A stretch of 64,000 nucleotides of DNA, taken from positions 1 to 64,000 of the forward strand of contig JACQVR010000023.1 in the NCBI GenBank assembly GCA_016209705.1, given 5' to 3'. The stretch comes from Planctomycetota bacterium (GTDB lineage Bacteria > Planctomycetota > MHYJ01 > JACPRB01). The translations under genes were made by a program, and so were the position numbers. Of this stretch, positions 1 to 10,513 are shown one piece after another. Within the stretch, counting starts at the first letter, position 1, and the number at the start of each line of letters is the position of its first letter. The notes below the pieces were generated by a model that did no database searches, was not told the origin of the DNA, and saw nothing but the letters and a program-made list of their open reading frames with translations.

Positions 1-1620
<1,620 letters not shown>

Positions 1621-1630
<10 letters not shown>

Positions 1631-1932
1631 CGCAGCACGCAGCGGAGGTTCGCGATGTTCCTGCGCGGGAATTCCGCGCGCACGCGAGCCAGCAGCTCCG
1701 GCTTTCGGAAAGTCTCGAGTTCCTGCCTCAACGGGGCGGATTCCACCGCCACCGTCAAGGTGTCCCGGTTCATTCCGATCACCCTCGACCGCCGGGCCAC
1801 GTCCGGGCCCGCCGCCCGCCCCCACGCCTCGCTCAGTTCATACAGCTCGTTTCGCACCTGCGGGCGCACCGCCCGCAGGACCGCGGGAATCAGTTCGCCG
1901 ATCTTCCGCGGCGCGGTCGTTCCCTCTCTCAT
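1621..1932 (-). CDS. dciA: DciA family (DUF721) protein
   Basis: A small basic protein of 103 residues matching the DUF721/DciA family, whose studied members load or recruit the replicative helicase DnaB in bacteria lacking DnaC/DnaI. Visible family features are the N-terminal helical segment (PRKIGELIPAVLRAV), the W-G-R-A-G-P core (AWGRAAGPDVARRSRVIGM) and the domain ending LTVAVESAPLRQELETFRKP, as in the KH-like fold. It sits between dnaN and gyrB on the same strand, the position typical for dciA when recF is missing or moved. Its stop codon lies in a palindrome just before gyrB. The helicase-loader role is inferred from the family. Confidence 0.85.
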
Positions 1933-1973
1933 GTCCCCTGCTCTCCGACGTGGCGCGGCGCTTCCCGGACCGC

Positions 1974-3098
1974 CTACACGCTCACCGTCAACGGCATGAG
2001 CACGTAAACGTATTCCTTCCCCGCCTTGAAGACCGCGGCCGATGAACGATCTTTCAGGTGCAGTTCCACCGAGGGATCGGTCATGACCTTCAGATAATCC
2101 GCGATGTATTCGGGGTTGAACGTCAGCTCGATCTCTTCTCCCTCGTAGTCCGTGGGCGTTTCGACCGTCACTTCGCCCACGTCGGCCGTGCGCGTGAACA
2201 GCGTCAGCTTTCCCTTGGCGAACGTGAAGCGCACCGCGCGCGACTTGTCCGTGGTCATCAGCGCCGCCTTCCGCACGGCGGCGAAGAGCGCCTCACGATT
2301 CAACGTGATTTTCTTGTCCCGATCCGCGGGAATGACCGCTTCGTAGTCGGGGAAGTTCCCGTCGATCAATCGGGAAAAAATCATCGCCCGCGACGTCTTC
2401 AGCCGGACCTGCGTCTCCTCCAGGTGAATCCAGACCGTTTCGTCCCGGTCCGTGAGGACGCGATCCAGCAGATTCATGGTCTTCGTCGGAACGATGACGC
2501 GCAGGTTCCGGCTCTCCCCGCCGCGGCCGGCCGTCCGGCTCTTGATGAACGCCAGCCGCTTGCCGTCGCTGGCCACCATCCGCAGCTCCTTGCCATGAAT
2601 CTCGAAGAGCTGTCCGGTCAGGGCGTAGCGAACCACTTCGCTGGAGACCGCGAACTGCGTCTTGCGGATCATCTCGCTCAGATCTTTCGTGTCGATCGGA
2701 ATCGCGCCCTGCTCCTCGAAGCCCGGAACGGCCGGGAAATCGGCCGGGTCCAGGCCCACGATCTTGAACGAGGCATCGGAGGTATGCACATGGGTCAACG
2801 TGCCGTCGGAATCCAGCGACACGTCCTCTCCCTCGGACTCGCGCAGGATCGCCCCCATGCGGGCCGCCGGCAAAACGACCGTGCCCTCTTCCTTCACCTG
2901 CGCGCCGGAAACGGTGATCAGCAGCCCGAATTCCAGATCGGTGCAGGCCAACTCGAGGTGCCCTGGGGTCTTTCCGCTGCCGGCCGTCGCCGTCAGCTTG
3001 AGATGCGTGACGGCTGGAATCGTGCTGCGCGGAGGCACGACGTTCATGGCCAACTGGAACGCCTCATGCAAAGGGGCCCGGGCGGTAATGGCCTTCAT
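1974..3098 (-). CDS. dnaN: DNA polymerase III beta subunit (sliding clamp)
   Basis: Ring-shaped processivity clamp of the replicative polymerase, 374 residues, the usual length for DnaN. Three clamp repeats can be followed. The N-terminal one begins MKAITARAPLHEAFQLAMNV. The middle holds the SEMIRKTQFAVSSEVVRYAL segment. The C-terminal one ends YVYVLMPLTV, the conserved VMPM/VLPL tail that forms the partner-binding pocket. The start ATG at 3098 follows a purine-rich GAGGAC. A good sigma-70-like promoter lies 30-60 nt upstream (3130-3158). dciA and gyrB follow downstream on the same strand; recF, often next to dnaN, is absent. Confidence 0.97.
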   Translation of the reverse strand: MKAITARAPLHEAFQLAMNVVPPRSTIPAVTHLKLTATAGSGKTPGHLELACTDLEFGLLITVSGAQVKEEGTVVLPAARMGAILRESEGEDVSLDSDGTLTHVHTSDASFKIVGLDPADFPAVPGFEEQGAIPIDTKDLSEMIRKTQFAVSSEVVRYALTGQLFEIHGKELRMVASDGKRLAFIKSRTAGRGGESRNLRVIVPTKTMNLLDRVLTDRDETVWIHLEETQVRLKTSRAMIFSRLIDGNFPDYEAVIPADRDKKITLNREALFAAVRKAALMTTDKSRAVRFTFAKGKLTLFTRTADVGEVTVETPTDYEGEEIELTFNPEYIADYLKVMTDPSVELHLKDRSSAAVFKAGKEYVYVLMPLTVSV

Positions 3099-3129
3099 TC
3101 CGAAGTCCTCACGTGGATGTGCAAAACGT

Positions 3130-3158
3130 ATTTTATCGGGACGGCGGACAGGTGTAAA
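3130..3158 (-). promoter_or_regulatory. predicted sigma-70 promoter of dnaN
   Basis: On the minus strand TTTACA is followed after exactly 17 nt by TAAAAT. Both are close to the -35 and -10 consensus, in an AT-rich patch within a GC-rich genome. The expected transcription start is about 25 nt upstream of the dnaN ATG. On the opposite strand TTGAAC at 3180-3185, with a weak GATTAT 18 nt on, may serve the divergent pyrF. Confidence 0.6.
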
Positions 3159-3241
3159 GGGCGCGAAACGCGCCGGCTCTTGAACGGCGTTCCAAAATAG
3201 ATAGATTATCCCTGGACCGCCTTCACCACGAGGCCCGCCGC

Positions 3242-4120
3242 ATGAAAGCTTTCTCCGATCGCCTGATCGATGCCATCAAGTCCAAGAACAGCCGCATCGC
3301 GGTCGGTCTCGACCCGCGGCTGGAAAATCTTCCGGAGGAATTCCGGCGCGGCACCAAGAACGACGTGGAGCGGGCCGCGCAGGCGATCCTCGACTGGGGC
3401 GGCGGCGTGATCGAAGCCGTGCGCGACCACGCGGTGGCCGTCAAGCCGCAGATCGCCTTTTATGAGCGCCTGGGCCCGTACGGCATCGTCACCTACTACG
3501 CCCTCTGCCGTCATGCGCGAAAGAAGGGCTTGCTCGTCATCGGCGATGTGAAGCGCGGCGACGTTCCCGAGACCGCCAAGGCGTACGCCGAAGCGCATCT
3601 CGATTCCTTCTCGTGCGACGCGATCACCGTCAATCCGTACTTCGGGTCGGACGGCATGGAGCCGTTTCTGGACATGGCGCGCGCCAAGGACGCCGGACTC
3701 TTCGTCTTGGTGAAGACGTCGAACCGAGGTTCCGGCGAGTTCCAGGATCTGGTCGCGGACGGGCGGCCGCTCTACCTGCATGTGGCGCGGCGCGTGGCGC
3801 AATGGGGCGAGGGGCTCGGCGGCAAGTACGGATGGAGCTCCGTCGGCGCGGTGGTGGGAGCCACGCATCCCCAGCAGGCGGCGGAGATCCGCCAGGCGCT
3901 TCCCCGCGCGTTCTTTCTGGTTCCCGGCTTCGGCGCCCAGGGAGCCGGAGCCGCCGAGGTCAAGGCGTGCTTCGACGCCGAAGGCCTGGGCGCCGTCGTC
4001 AGCGCGTCGCGCAGCGTCATCTTCGCGCACGAGAAATCGCCCGGGATGGAATGGCGGAAGGCGGTCGAGAACGCGGCGCGCGCGATGAAGGAAGCAATCA
4101 ACGCCGCGTTGCGGATCTGA
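3242..4120 (+). CDS. pyrF: orotidine 5'-phosphate decarboxylase (type 2)
   Basis: Decarboxylates OMP to UMP, the last step of de novo pyrimidine synthesis, in the cytosol. At 292 residues it has the length of the type-2 bacterial subgroup. The N-terminus carries the substrate-binding RIAVGLDPRLENLP. The catalytic charge network D-x-K-x-x-D is visible in VIGDVKRGDVPETAKAYAEA (about residues 98-117). Phosphate-binding residues lie in the C-terminal GFGAQGAG and VVSASRSVIFAHE segments. The ATG at 3242 follows CGAGGCCCGCCGC, a weak ribosome site. The gene is divergent from dnaN; the transferase gene begins 4 nt after its stop, so the two are probably co-transcribed. Confidence 0.95.
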   Translation: MKAFSDRLIDAIKSKNSRIAVGLDPRLENLPEEFRRGTKNDVERAAQAILDWGGGVIEAVRDHAVAVKPQIAFYERLGPYGIVTYYALCRHARKKGLLVIGDVKRGDVPETAKAYAEAHLDSFSCDAITVNPYFGSDGMEPFLDMARAKDAGLFVLVKTSNRGSGEFQDLVADGRPLYLHVARRVAQWGEGLGGKYGWSSVGAVVGATHPQQAAEIRQALPRAFFLVPGFGAQGAGAAEVKACFDAEGLGAVVSASRSVIFAHEKSPGMEWRKAVENAARAMKEAINAALRI

Positions 4121-4124
4121 CGCG

Positions 4125-5195
4125 ATGTCCCTGCACTTGGCGGCGCTCTTCGCGATGTCGGCCCTCCTGACCTCCGTTCTGGTGCCGCTCGTCATCCGCA
4201 TCGCCCGGCGAACCGCCTTTCTGGATCTGCCCGGCCCGCGCAAGATTCACGCCGCGGCCGTTCCCTACGGCGGCGGCCTCGCCGTGGCGGCCGGCTTCTT
4301 TCTGTCCGCCGGCGCCGGCGTCGCCGTGACGGGGGCCGGTTCCAAATTCCCGCAGCTTTTCGCGATGTCGGGAGGAGGTCTCGTCATCCTGCTCCTGGGC
4401 CTGATCGACGACAAACGCAAACTTGCGCCTTCGACCAAGCTCGCCGTCGAAGCGGTCGTCGCCGCCGGTTTCGTCCTGGGCGGCGAACGTCTGTCGCTCT
4501 TTTGGGAAGGATCGCTCGCGGGCGACGCCATCGGCAGCCTCGTGACCGTGCTCTGGATCGTCGGAATCACCAACGCCTTCAATCTGCTGGATCACATGGA
4601 TGGGATGGCCTCCGGGATCGCTCTGCTGGCCTCCGTCGCGTTCGGCATCGTGGCCGTCGCCACGCGCCAGTGGTTCGTCGCCGCGGCCCTCGCGGCGCTG
4701 GGCGGAGCGTGCGCGGGATTTCTGAGGCACAACTGGCCTCCCGCCCGCGTTTTCCTCGGAGACGCCGGAAGCCTGTTCATCGGCTATATCCTCTCGACGC
4801 TCACCGTGGTGTTCACTTTTTATGAACGCGAGGAAGGCGCGCATCCTTTCGCGTACGCGATCCCGCTGGCGGTTCTCGCGGTTCCGATCTACGACACGCT
4901 TCACGTCCTCCTGATTCGGGCGCGCCGGCGACGGCCCCTCTTCGAAGGCGACCGCAATCACCTCGCGCACCGGCTCCTCGCCCTGGGAATGTCGCCTCGG
5001 ATGGCCTTGTTCCTCGTCTATTCCATGACGGCGTTGACGGGGATGTCGGCCGTCCTGCTCTTGAACGCGAACCTTCTGGCCGCCGGGATCATTCTCTCGC
5101 AACTGGCCGTCACGTTTGTGATAATCAGCCTCCTCGATCACGCGGGACGACGTCATGCCGGACAATCCTCGAACGGGCCCGGTTCGCCTTCTTGA
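4125..5195 (+). CDS. WecA/TagO-type undecaprenyl-phosphate sugar-1-phosphate transferase
   Basis: A polytopic membrane enzyme of the MraY/WecA glycosyltransferase-4 family, 356 residues with about ten hydrophobic segments. The family's signature cytoplasmic loops are visible: FLDLPGPRKIHAAAVPYGGG near the N-terminus, the Mg-binding LLGLIDDKRKLAPSTKL, NAFNLLDHMDGMASG, the FLGDAGSLFIGY loop, and DRNHLAHRLL near the C-terminus (the HIHH-like carbohydrate-recognition region). The HLAHRL form and the following polymerase gene point to a WecA-like enzyme starting surface polysaccharide synthesis rather than peptidoglycan MraY. The actual sugar is unknown. It overlaps the next gene by 41 nt. Confidence 0.88.
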   Translation: MSLHLAALFAMSALLTSVLVPLVIRIARRTAFLDLPGPRKIHAAAVPYGGGLAVAAGFFLSAGAGVAVTGAGSKFPQLFAMSGGGLVILLLGLIDDKRKLAPSTKLAVEAVVAAGFVLGGERLSLFWEGSLAGDAIGSLVTVLWIVGITNAFNLLDHMDGMASGIALLASVAFGIVAVATRQWFVAAALAALGGACAGFLRHNWPPARVFLGDAGSLFIGYILSTLTVVFTFYEREEGAHPFAYAIPLAVLAVPIYDTLHVLLIRARRRRPLFEGDRNHLAHRLLALGMSPRMALFLVYSMTALTGMSAVLLLNANLLAAGIILSQLAVTFVIISLLDHAGRRHAGQSSNGPGSPS

Positions 5196-7530
5196 CGCGG
5201 TCGCGGTCGCCGTTTTGGCCTTCCAGATCGTCTTCCGGCTTACGGTCCGTACGGAGTCGGACGGATGGGGCACCGGCCTTTTGGCTCATCTTTTGGTGTT
5301 CCTGGCGGCGGGAAGCTGGTTCGCGGCCCGAGCCCTGGAACGGCGGATGACCTGGCATCTGACGGGCTTCGAAATCCCCCTGGCAGGTTTGTGGATTTTG
5401 AGCCTGCTCTCCGTTCCGCGGGCCGCGTTTCCCCTGGCGGCGCTCGACGGCGCGGTGGAGATCGGCGCGCTGGCGCTGCTCCTTCCCCTGGCCGTTCATG
5501 TCTTCGGTTCGGAACGCCGGGGGACGCTGCCGGCCTTGATGCATTCCGCCGCCTTGACGCTCGCCGTGTACGGCGTGCTGCAATACTTCTGGCTGATTCC
5601 GGCGGCGCGCGAATCCGAGGAGGCCCGACGGCACCTCGCCGCGGCGGGAGATCTGGCCGCGGAGCTGGCGGGCCGGTTCCGCGCCAACGAACCTTCCGGA
5701 ACCCTCTTTTATCCCAACACGTTCGCGGGCTTTCTGGTCCTCACGCTCCCCTTCGCTTTGGGAGCGGCGCTGGACGGAGGCCGGAGGCGGTGGCTTCAAG
5801 TCCTGACGGTCGGAATGGGAGGTTTCTGCCTCTGGGCGACCGGTTCGAAAGGCGGTTGGATCGCCGCGGCGGTCGCGGCCGGGGCCTTTTTGATTCTCGC
5901 CGGAGCCCGGCGCTTTCCGCGACGCCGCGCGCTTCTGATCGGGAGCGCCGCCGTGGTCGCCGTCGCGGGTCTCGTGGCGATCGCCGGCCCCTTGCAAAGG
6001 ATCGAATCCATCGCGGTGCGGCACGTTTATTGGGACGCCGGAATCAAGATGACCGCGGAGCATCCGCTCCTGGGCGTCGGCATCAACCAGTTCGGGGACT
6101 ATTACGGCCACTACAAGGATGATCGACAGGAAGAGACGACGCACGCGCACAACGACTATCTGGAGGTCCTGGCCGAACTTGGGATCGTGGGATTGCTGTC
6201 TTTCATCGGACTGTTCCTGGTCGCGGCGCGCAAGTCGTTCCAGGCGGAATCCCCGCCGCCTGGTGCCGCTTTTCCGAATCGAACGGGACGCCTGCTGATG
6301 ATGTCGATTCCCTTGGGCCTTCTGGCGTCCTACGCGTTCCAAGGGATTTTCAACGACATCGGCGGCACGCCCCTCCTGGCGCTGTTCTTGTCGGCCGTGT
6401 GGATGGCCGCCTTCCGGATCATTCATCCGGAACCCGAGCCCCTTCGCCCGTTCGCTCGGATCGGGCTGGCGGCCGGAATCGCCGGCGCCGCCGCCCACGG
6501 TTTGGTCGACTTCGATTTCTACGATCCATCCTTCGCGATCATGTTCACGCTCGCGCTGGCCGCGCTCACGCTGTCCACGCGGCGCGGCGAGCCGTTCACG
6601 ACTGGAGCCCTGGCCCCCTCCATCGCGGCGGGCGCCTGCTTCCTCGTCGCCATTCCTTTCTTCGCCGGCTTCGTTCCTTCCTACTTGTCTGCGGAAACGG
6701 CTCGGGCGGAAGCAACGTTTCTGACTCGGGAAGGGAACGTGACGGAGGCGGCGGCCCAATGGACGCAGGCGTCGCAAGCGAATGGAGTCGATCCCGCTCC
6801 CTACGTGGAGCTGGGCCTTTTGAAGTATCGACAATGGCGCGCGGCGATTTCCGCGGGGCTGCCGCCCGGAACGCGGGAGGAAGAGAGGCGGCTGGACCTG
6901 GCGATTCAGCCGCTCGAAAACGCGCGGAAGGTCCGGCCGCGATGGACGGCGACCCATTACTGGTTGGCGGCGGTGAAGGAGCATGCGGCCCGGACGCTCC
7001 GGAACTCGAGCGACTCCTCCCTGCTTGCGGAAGCGCGCGCGAAGGCGGAAGGTCTGCTGATCGAGGCCGAGCGGCACGCCCGCCGGGCGGTCGAGTTGTA
7101 TCCGACCCGGGCGCACAACCAGTATCTCCTCGGGCGGGTGCTGGACTCCGCAGGCAAGGAACCGGAGGCGATTGCGGCGTATCGCGAAGCGCTCCGGCTG
7201 TCGGAGCTCGCCGTGCGGGTGCCGCGACTGGCTCTCAACGGTTTTCAAACGGCGCGCGCCCTGGTTCGGACGGGAGGAAGCGCGCGGGATGCGGCCGCCG
7301 CCCTGGCGGAGCACATCGACACGCAATGGCTGCGCCCCCTCGAAGCGTGGACTCCCGGGCGCCCGCTTCCAAGATGGCCCGAGGCTCTGGATCCCCCGGC
7401 GATTCCGGCGGACGCGCCGCCCGCCCGGCATGTGCTGCAACAGATCCTCGGCAAACCGGACGCCTTTTGGGATGATTACGACCGCCGCATGGACGCCGTG
7501 CTGAAAGAGGCCGCCGCGCTGTTACAATAA
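5155..7530 (+). CDS. O-antigen ligase/polymerase-like membrane protein with C-terminal TPRs
   Basis: A 791-residue inner-membrane protein. The first ~500 residues contain about twelve hydrophobic segments. The central periplasmic loop carries the Wzy_C (O-antigen ligase) hallmark HPLLGVGINQFGDYYGHYKD followed by THAHNDYLEVLAELGIVG. From about residue 515 it becomes soluble and helical, with TPR-like units (AHNQYLLGRVLDSAGKEPEA, IAAYREALRLSELAVR). Such polymerase-TPR fusions are common in PVC and delta-type bacteria. Its start overlaps the transferase gene by 41 nt, implying coupled translation and a joint role in exported glycan assembly. Ligase versus polymerase activity cannot be decided from sequence. 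It ends at the AT-rich repeat before gatB. Confidence 0.85.
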   Translation: MPDNPRTGPVRLLDAVAVAVLAFQIVFRLTVRTESDGWGTGLLAHLLVFLAAGSWFAARALERRMTWHLTGFEIPLAGLWILSLLSVPRAAFPLAALDGAVEIGALALLLPLAVHVFGSERRGTLPALMHSAALTLAVYGVLQYFWLIPAARESEEARRHLAAAGDLAAELAGRFRANEPSGTLFYPNTFAGFLVLTLPFALGAALDGGRRRWLQVLTVGMGGFCLWATGSKGGWIAAAVAAGAFLILAGARRFPRRRALLIGSAAVVAVAGLVAIAGPLQRIESIAVRHVYWDAGIKMTAEHPLLGVGINQFGDYYGHYKDDRQEETTHAHNDYLEVLAELGIVGLLSFIGLFLVAARKSFQAESPPPGAAFPNRTGRLLMMSIPLGLLASYAFQGIFNDIGGTPLLALFLSAVWMAAFRIIHPEPEPLRPFARIGLAAGIAGAAAHGLVDFDFYDPSFAIMFTLALAALTLSTRRGEPFTTGALAPSIAAGACFLVAIPFFAGFVPSYLSAETARAEATFLTREGNVTEAAAQWTQASQANGVDPAPYVELGLLKYRQWRAAISAGLPPGTREEERRLDLAIQPLENARKVRPRWTATHYWLAAVKEHAARTLRNSSDSSLLAEARAKAEGLLIEAERHARRAVELYPTRAHNQYLLGRVLDSAGKEPEAIAAYREALRLSELAVRVPRLALNGFQTARALVRTGGSARDAAAALAEHIDTQWLRPLEAWTPGRPLPRWPEALDPPAIPADAPPARHVLQQILGKPDAFWDDYDRRMDAVLKEAAALLQ

Positions 7531-7582
7531 GTTTTGAAAATTATTTGTAACGTTACGAAAAGTTTTGAGAATTATTTGTAAC
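7521..7582 (+). repeat. AT-rich tandem 22-nt direct repeat abutting the gatB start codon
   Basis: Two 22-nt copies (7530-7551 and 7561-7582), differing at one position, each end in TTATTTGTAAC and are spaced 31 nt start to start. The upstream GTTACAA (7521-7527) makes an imperfect 31-nt palindrome with the first copy, and GTAACGTTAC is a perfect palindrome at 7547-7556. The first copy begins at the last base of the previous gene's TAA; the second ends directly before the gatB ATG. The composition contrasts sharply with the GC-rich surroundings. It could be an operator or a structured leader; no Shine-Dalgarno is visible. Confidence 0.8.
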
Positions 7583-9004
7583 ATGGAACTGGTCGCGGGA
7601 ATCGAGACGCACGTCCAGCTCAAGACGGCTTCCAAGATGTTCTGCGGGTGCGCGGTCCGGTTCGGCTCGCCGCCCAACTCACTGACCTGTCCGGTCTGCC
7701 TGGGACATCCCGGCGTCCTGCCGGTGCTCAACCGCAAAGCGCTCGAACTCGGAATGCGCGCGGCCCTCGCGCTCAACTGCCGGATCGCGCCCCTGACCAA
7801 GTTCGATCGGAAGAACTACTACTATCCGGACCTGCCGAAGAACTATCAGATTTCGCAGTTCGACGTGCCGCTGGCGCGCGACGGATGGGTGGAGGTCCGC
7901 TCGGAAGCACAGACGCGCCGCGTCCGCATCCACCGCGCGCACCTCGAGGAAGACGCGGGAAAGCTCCTCCACGAGGAACAAGGTTCCCGCTCGTTCGTCG
8001 ACCTCAATCGCGCGGGCGTCCCGCTTCTGGAAATCGTCACGGAACCGGACCTGCGCTCGTCGGAGGAAGCCTATGCTTACCTTTCCACCCTGAAGTCGAT
8101 TCTCCGCGCGGTGGGCGTGTCGGACTGCGACATGGAAAAAGGCGAGCTGCGCTGCGACGTGAACCTGTCCGTGCGCCCGCCTGGGTCGACCGCCTTGGGC
8201 GTCAAGACCGAGATCAAGAATCTCAACTCCTTCCGGTATGTCCAAAAGGCGCTCGAAGCCGAATTCCGCCGCCATGTCGCCGAGCTGGACGCGGGCCGGA
8301 CCATCGTCCAGTCGACGTGGCTTTATGATCCGGACCAGGACCAGACGCGCCTCATGCGCGTCAAGGAATTCGCCACCGACTACCGCTACTTCCCCGAACC
8401 GGATCTCCCGCCGCTGGCCATCCGCGACGAGGAGATCGAGGCCACCCGCCGCTCCTTGCCGGAACTCCCCGCCGCGCGGTGCGACCGCTTCATGCGCGAG
8501 TACGGCCTCTCCGAGTACGACGCCCAGGCGCTCGTCTCCGAACGCGTCATGGCGGATTTTTTCGAAGATGTCTCGAAGGCGACGGGCAAACCCAAAACGG
8601 CGGCCAACTGGGTGGTCAACGAAGTGGCCCGCATCCTGAACGAAAAGAAAGCCGCTCTCGAGGAAACCCGCCTGGCGCCCTCCGCGCTCAGCGACATCCT
8701 GTCGCTCGTCGAAGCGGGCCGCGTCACCGCCGCGTCGGGCAAGGAGATCCTGGCCCATTGCGTGGACACGGGCCGACCGCCGGCGGAGCTGATGAAGGAA
8801 CTGGGCCTGGAGATCGTCACCGACACGGACGAGATCGAAAGGACCCTCGACGGAATCATCGCCGCCAACCCGAAAGCGGTCGCGGACTTCAAGGGCGGAA
8901 AGGACGCCACGATGAAGTTCCTGGTCGGGCAGGTGATGAAAGCGACCAAAGGACGCGTCCAGGCGCCGAAGGCGGAAGAGCTGTTGAGGAAGAAGCTGCG
9001 TTGA
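7583..9004 (+). CDS. gatB: Asp-tRNA(Asn)/Glu-tRNA(Gln) amidotransferase subunit B
   Basis: Tail-binding subunit of the GatCAB amidotransferase that converts mischarged Glu-tRNA(Gln) or Asp-tRNA(Asn) to the correct amidated form. It has 473 residues, the normal length. The start [20 protein letters not shown], the zinc-binding cysteines (CGC and CPVC around residues 25-45) and [16 protein letters not shown] are family signatures. The YqeY-like tail domain ([38 protein letters not shown]) closes the protein. The ATG at 7583 is chosen because homologues begin here; a TTG at 7565 would add six residues encoded by the repeat. gatA and gatC are not in the window. Confidence 0.96.
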   Translation: MELVAGIETHVQLKTASKMFCGCAVRFGSPPNSLTCPVCLGHPGVLPVLNRKALELGMRAALALNCRIAPLTKFDRKNYYYPDLPKNYQISQFDVPLARDGWVEVRSEAQTRRVRIHRAHLEEDAGKLLHEEQGSRSFVDLNRAGVPLLEIVTEPDLRSSEEAYAYLSTLKSILRAVGVSDCDMEKGELRCDVNLSVRPPGSTALGVKTEIKNLNSFRYVQKALEAEFRRHVAELDAGRTIVQSTWLYDPDQDQTRLMRVKEFATDYRYFPEPDLPPLAIRDEEIEATRRSLPELPAARCDRFMREYGLSEYDAQALVSERVMADFFEDVSKATGKPKTAANWVVNEVARILNEKKAALEETRLAPSALSDILSLVEAGRVTAASGKEILAHCVDTGRPPAELMKELGLEIVTDTDEIERTLDGIIAANPKAVADFKGGKDATMKFLVGQVMKATKGRVQAPKAEELLRKKLR

Positions 9005-9013
9005 TACGAACGG

Positions 9014-10510
9014 CTACTTGTTTCGAACCTGCCGCGCCAGCCAGGTCGGATCCACGCTGACCGTCATCCGAACCTTCTCCACCGCCACTCCGGAATTCCA
9101 CACGGCCAAGCCGACCTTGCCGGAATCGTAGGTCGCGTCGTCCTCGACGGACGTCAGCGCCGCTCCGTCCACCGACACCGTGATCGTCCGGCCTTTGCGC
9201 TCGATCATGACCGCATGCCGGCTCCCTTCCTGGAACGTCACGCCGTTCCCGAGATCCTTCCCGATTTGAACCTCCCCCGCGGCGTTGACGAGGCGTTCCA
9301 TGGCGACGGGAAGCCGGAAAATGGGGTGCGGGGGCCCCCCCGGCAGCGGAAGAAGCTGCCCTTCCCGCACCACCTGGAAGGAGAGCCAGCACGAGTACCC
9401 TCTTCCCTTCTCGACGCTTCGATGGCCATGCACCAGAAATCCGACGTTACGAAACTCGCTATTCGGGACGCGGATCTCCCACTCTTGCGTCACGTCGCCC
9501 TGCACGATGGGCTTCCAGTACAGGATCCAGCAGCCGCTCAGATGGAGCGCGCCATCGCGGCCGTAGGGCGGCCGATCCACCGACCCTTCCCACCCCAGGC
9601 TTTCCTGAGTCCAGTCGTCGAGCAGAGGTCTGGGTTGCGTGAAATCGTAGGCGACCTCGTACCGATTGTCTCCCAGTTCCTTCACGGCGTCGCTGCGAAG
9701 AACGGACGCCAGGGCTCCCGCTTGAATCGGAGGCGCGGGCGGACCCGAAACGCCGTCCAGGTGGCGCTGAACGAGATCCCGCCGCGTGGCGCCTCCCGTC
9801 TGCTCCCGATCCTTGAGGAAATCGGTCTCCCAATACTTCTCTTTCAATTCCTGGAAGAGCTGGAGCGCTTCGCCGCGCGACCTTCCCTGGACGATCAACG
9901 CCATCGCGCGGCTGTATTTGGCCTTCGCTTGCAGCTCCTCTTCCACCGGACGCACTCCCTCGAGCGCCTTCAGATGCCTTCCCATTCGGATCTCACCGGG
10001 AACCTGGTCCAGCTCCTCTTTGGCGTAGGGGCGTCCTTCCGCTCCCACGTGCAGATAATGCAGTCCGACGCGCATCCGGAAATAGGGATCCCGGTTCCAT
10101 TCCTCCGGCGTCCTGAAGGATCGCTTCGCGAACGCCACGAGGTCCGCGTGCTCCAGGAGCGGCGGCGTGCGGGGCGCGATGAAGCGAGGAGCCGGCGGAT
10201 TGCCGGCTCGATGCAGCTCGATCACGCAGGGATCGGCATGCGAGCGCCGGGGCACCGCCCGGATCTGGTCCGCCCAGCGGCACGCCGCGCTGAACTCCTG
10301 AGCGGCCGCCGCCCCTTCGCCGGATGCCCGTTCGGCCCCAGCCCAGGCCATGCTCGCCAGCTCTTCCAGCAGCGCCAGATCCCTCAGATCGAGGTACATC
10401 TCCCGCGCGGTACTCAGATGCTCGGGATCGGCATCCGCGGCCCGCGCGCCGCGTTCGCACACGGAGACGATCCGTTTGAAATCGACGGGCTCTCCGGGCC
10501 GCGGCTCCAT
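9014..10510 (-). CDS. C-terminal segment of split membrane protein; 3-keto-disaccharide hydrolase-like (DUF1080) jelly roll
   Basis: 498 residues reading from an ATG at 10510. The last ~220 residues form a beta-rich region (VAYDFTQPRPLLDDWTQESL, GALHLSGCWILYWKPIVQGD, FQEGSRHAVMIERKGRTITV, GKVGLAVWNSGVAVEKVRM) resembling DUF1080/LamG-type concanavalin-like domains common in planctomycetes. The first half is helical with repeat-like segments. The frame is continuous with the two ORFs upstream: only TGA-TTC separates it from the preceding stop, in the same phase. It lacks its own signal peptide or membrane anchor, which fits it being the outer part of the protein whose membrane segment is encoded upstream. 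Its terminal stop is TAG. Confidence 0.6.
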   Translation of the reverse strand: MEPRPGEPVDFKRIVSVCERGARAADADPEHLSTAREMYLDLRDLALLEELASMAWAGAERASGEGAAAAQEFSAACRWADQIRAVPRRSHADPCVIELHRAGNPPAPRFIAPRTPPLLEHADLVAFAKRSFRTPEEWNRDPYFRMRVGLHYLHVGAEGRPYAKEELDQVPGEIRMGRHLKALEGVRPVEEELQAKAKYSRAMALIVQGRSRGEALQLFQELKEKYWETDFLKDREQTGGATRRDLVQRHLDGVSGPPAPPIQAGALASVLRSDAVKELGDNRYEVAYDFTQPRPLLDDWTQESLGWEGSVDRPPYGRDGALHLSGCWILYWKPIVQGDVTQEWEIRVPNSEFRNVGFLVHGHRSVEKGRGYSCWLSFQVVREGQLLPLPGGPPHPIFRLPVAMERLVNAAGEVQIGKDLGNGVTFQEGSRHAVMIERKGRTITVSVDGAALTSVEDDATYDSGKVGLAVWNSGVAVEKVRMTVSVDPTWLARQVRNK

Positions 10511-10513
10511 GAA

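Noticed and set aside
3180-3215. DnaA box near the dnaN-pyrF gap (TTATCCCTG)
   Set aside because: Only six of nine positions match the TTATCCACA consensus and no cluster of boxes is visible, so an origin is not supported here.
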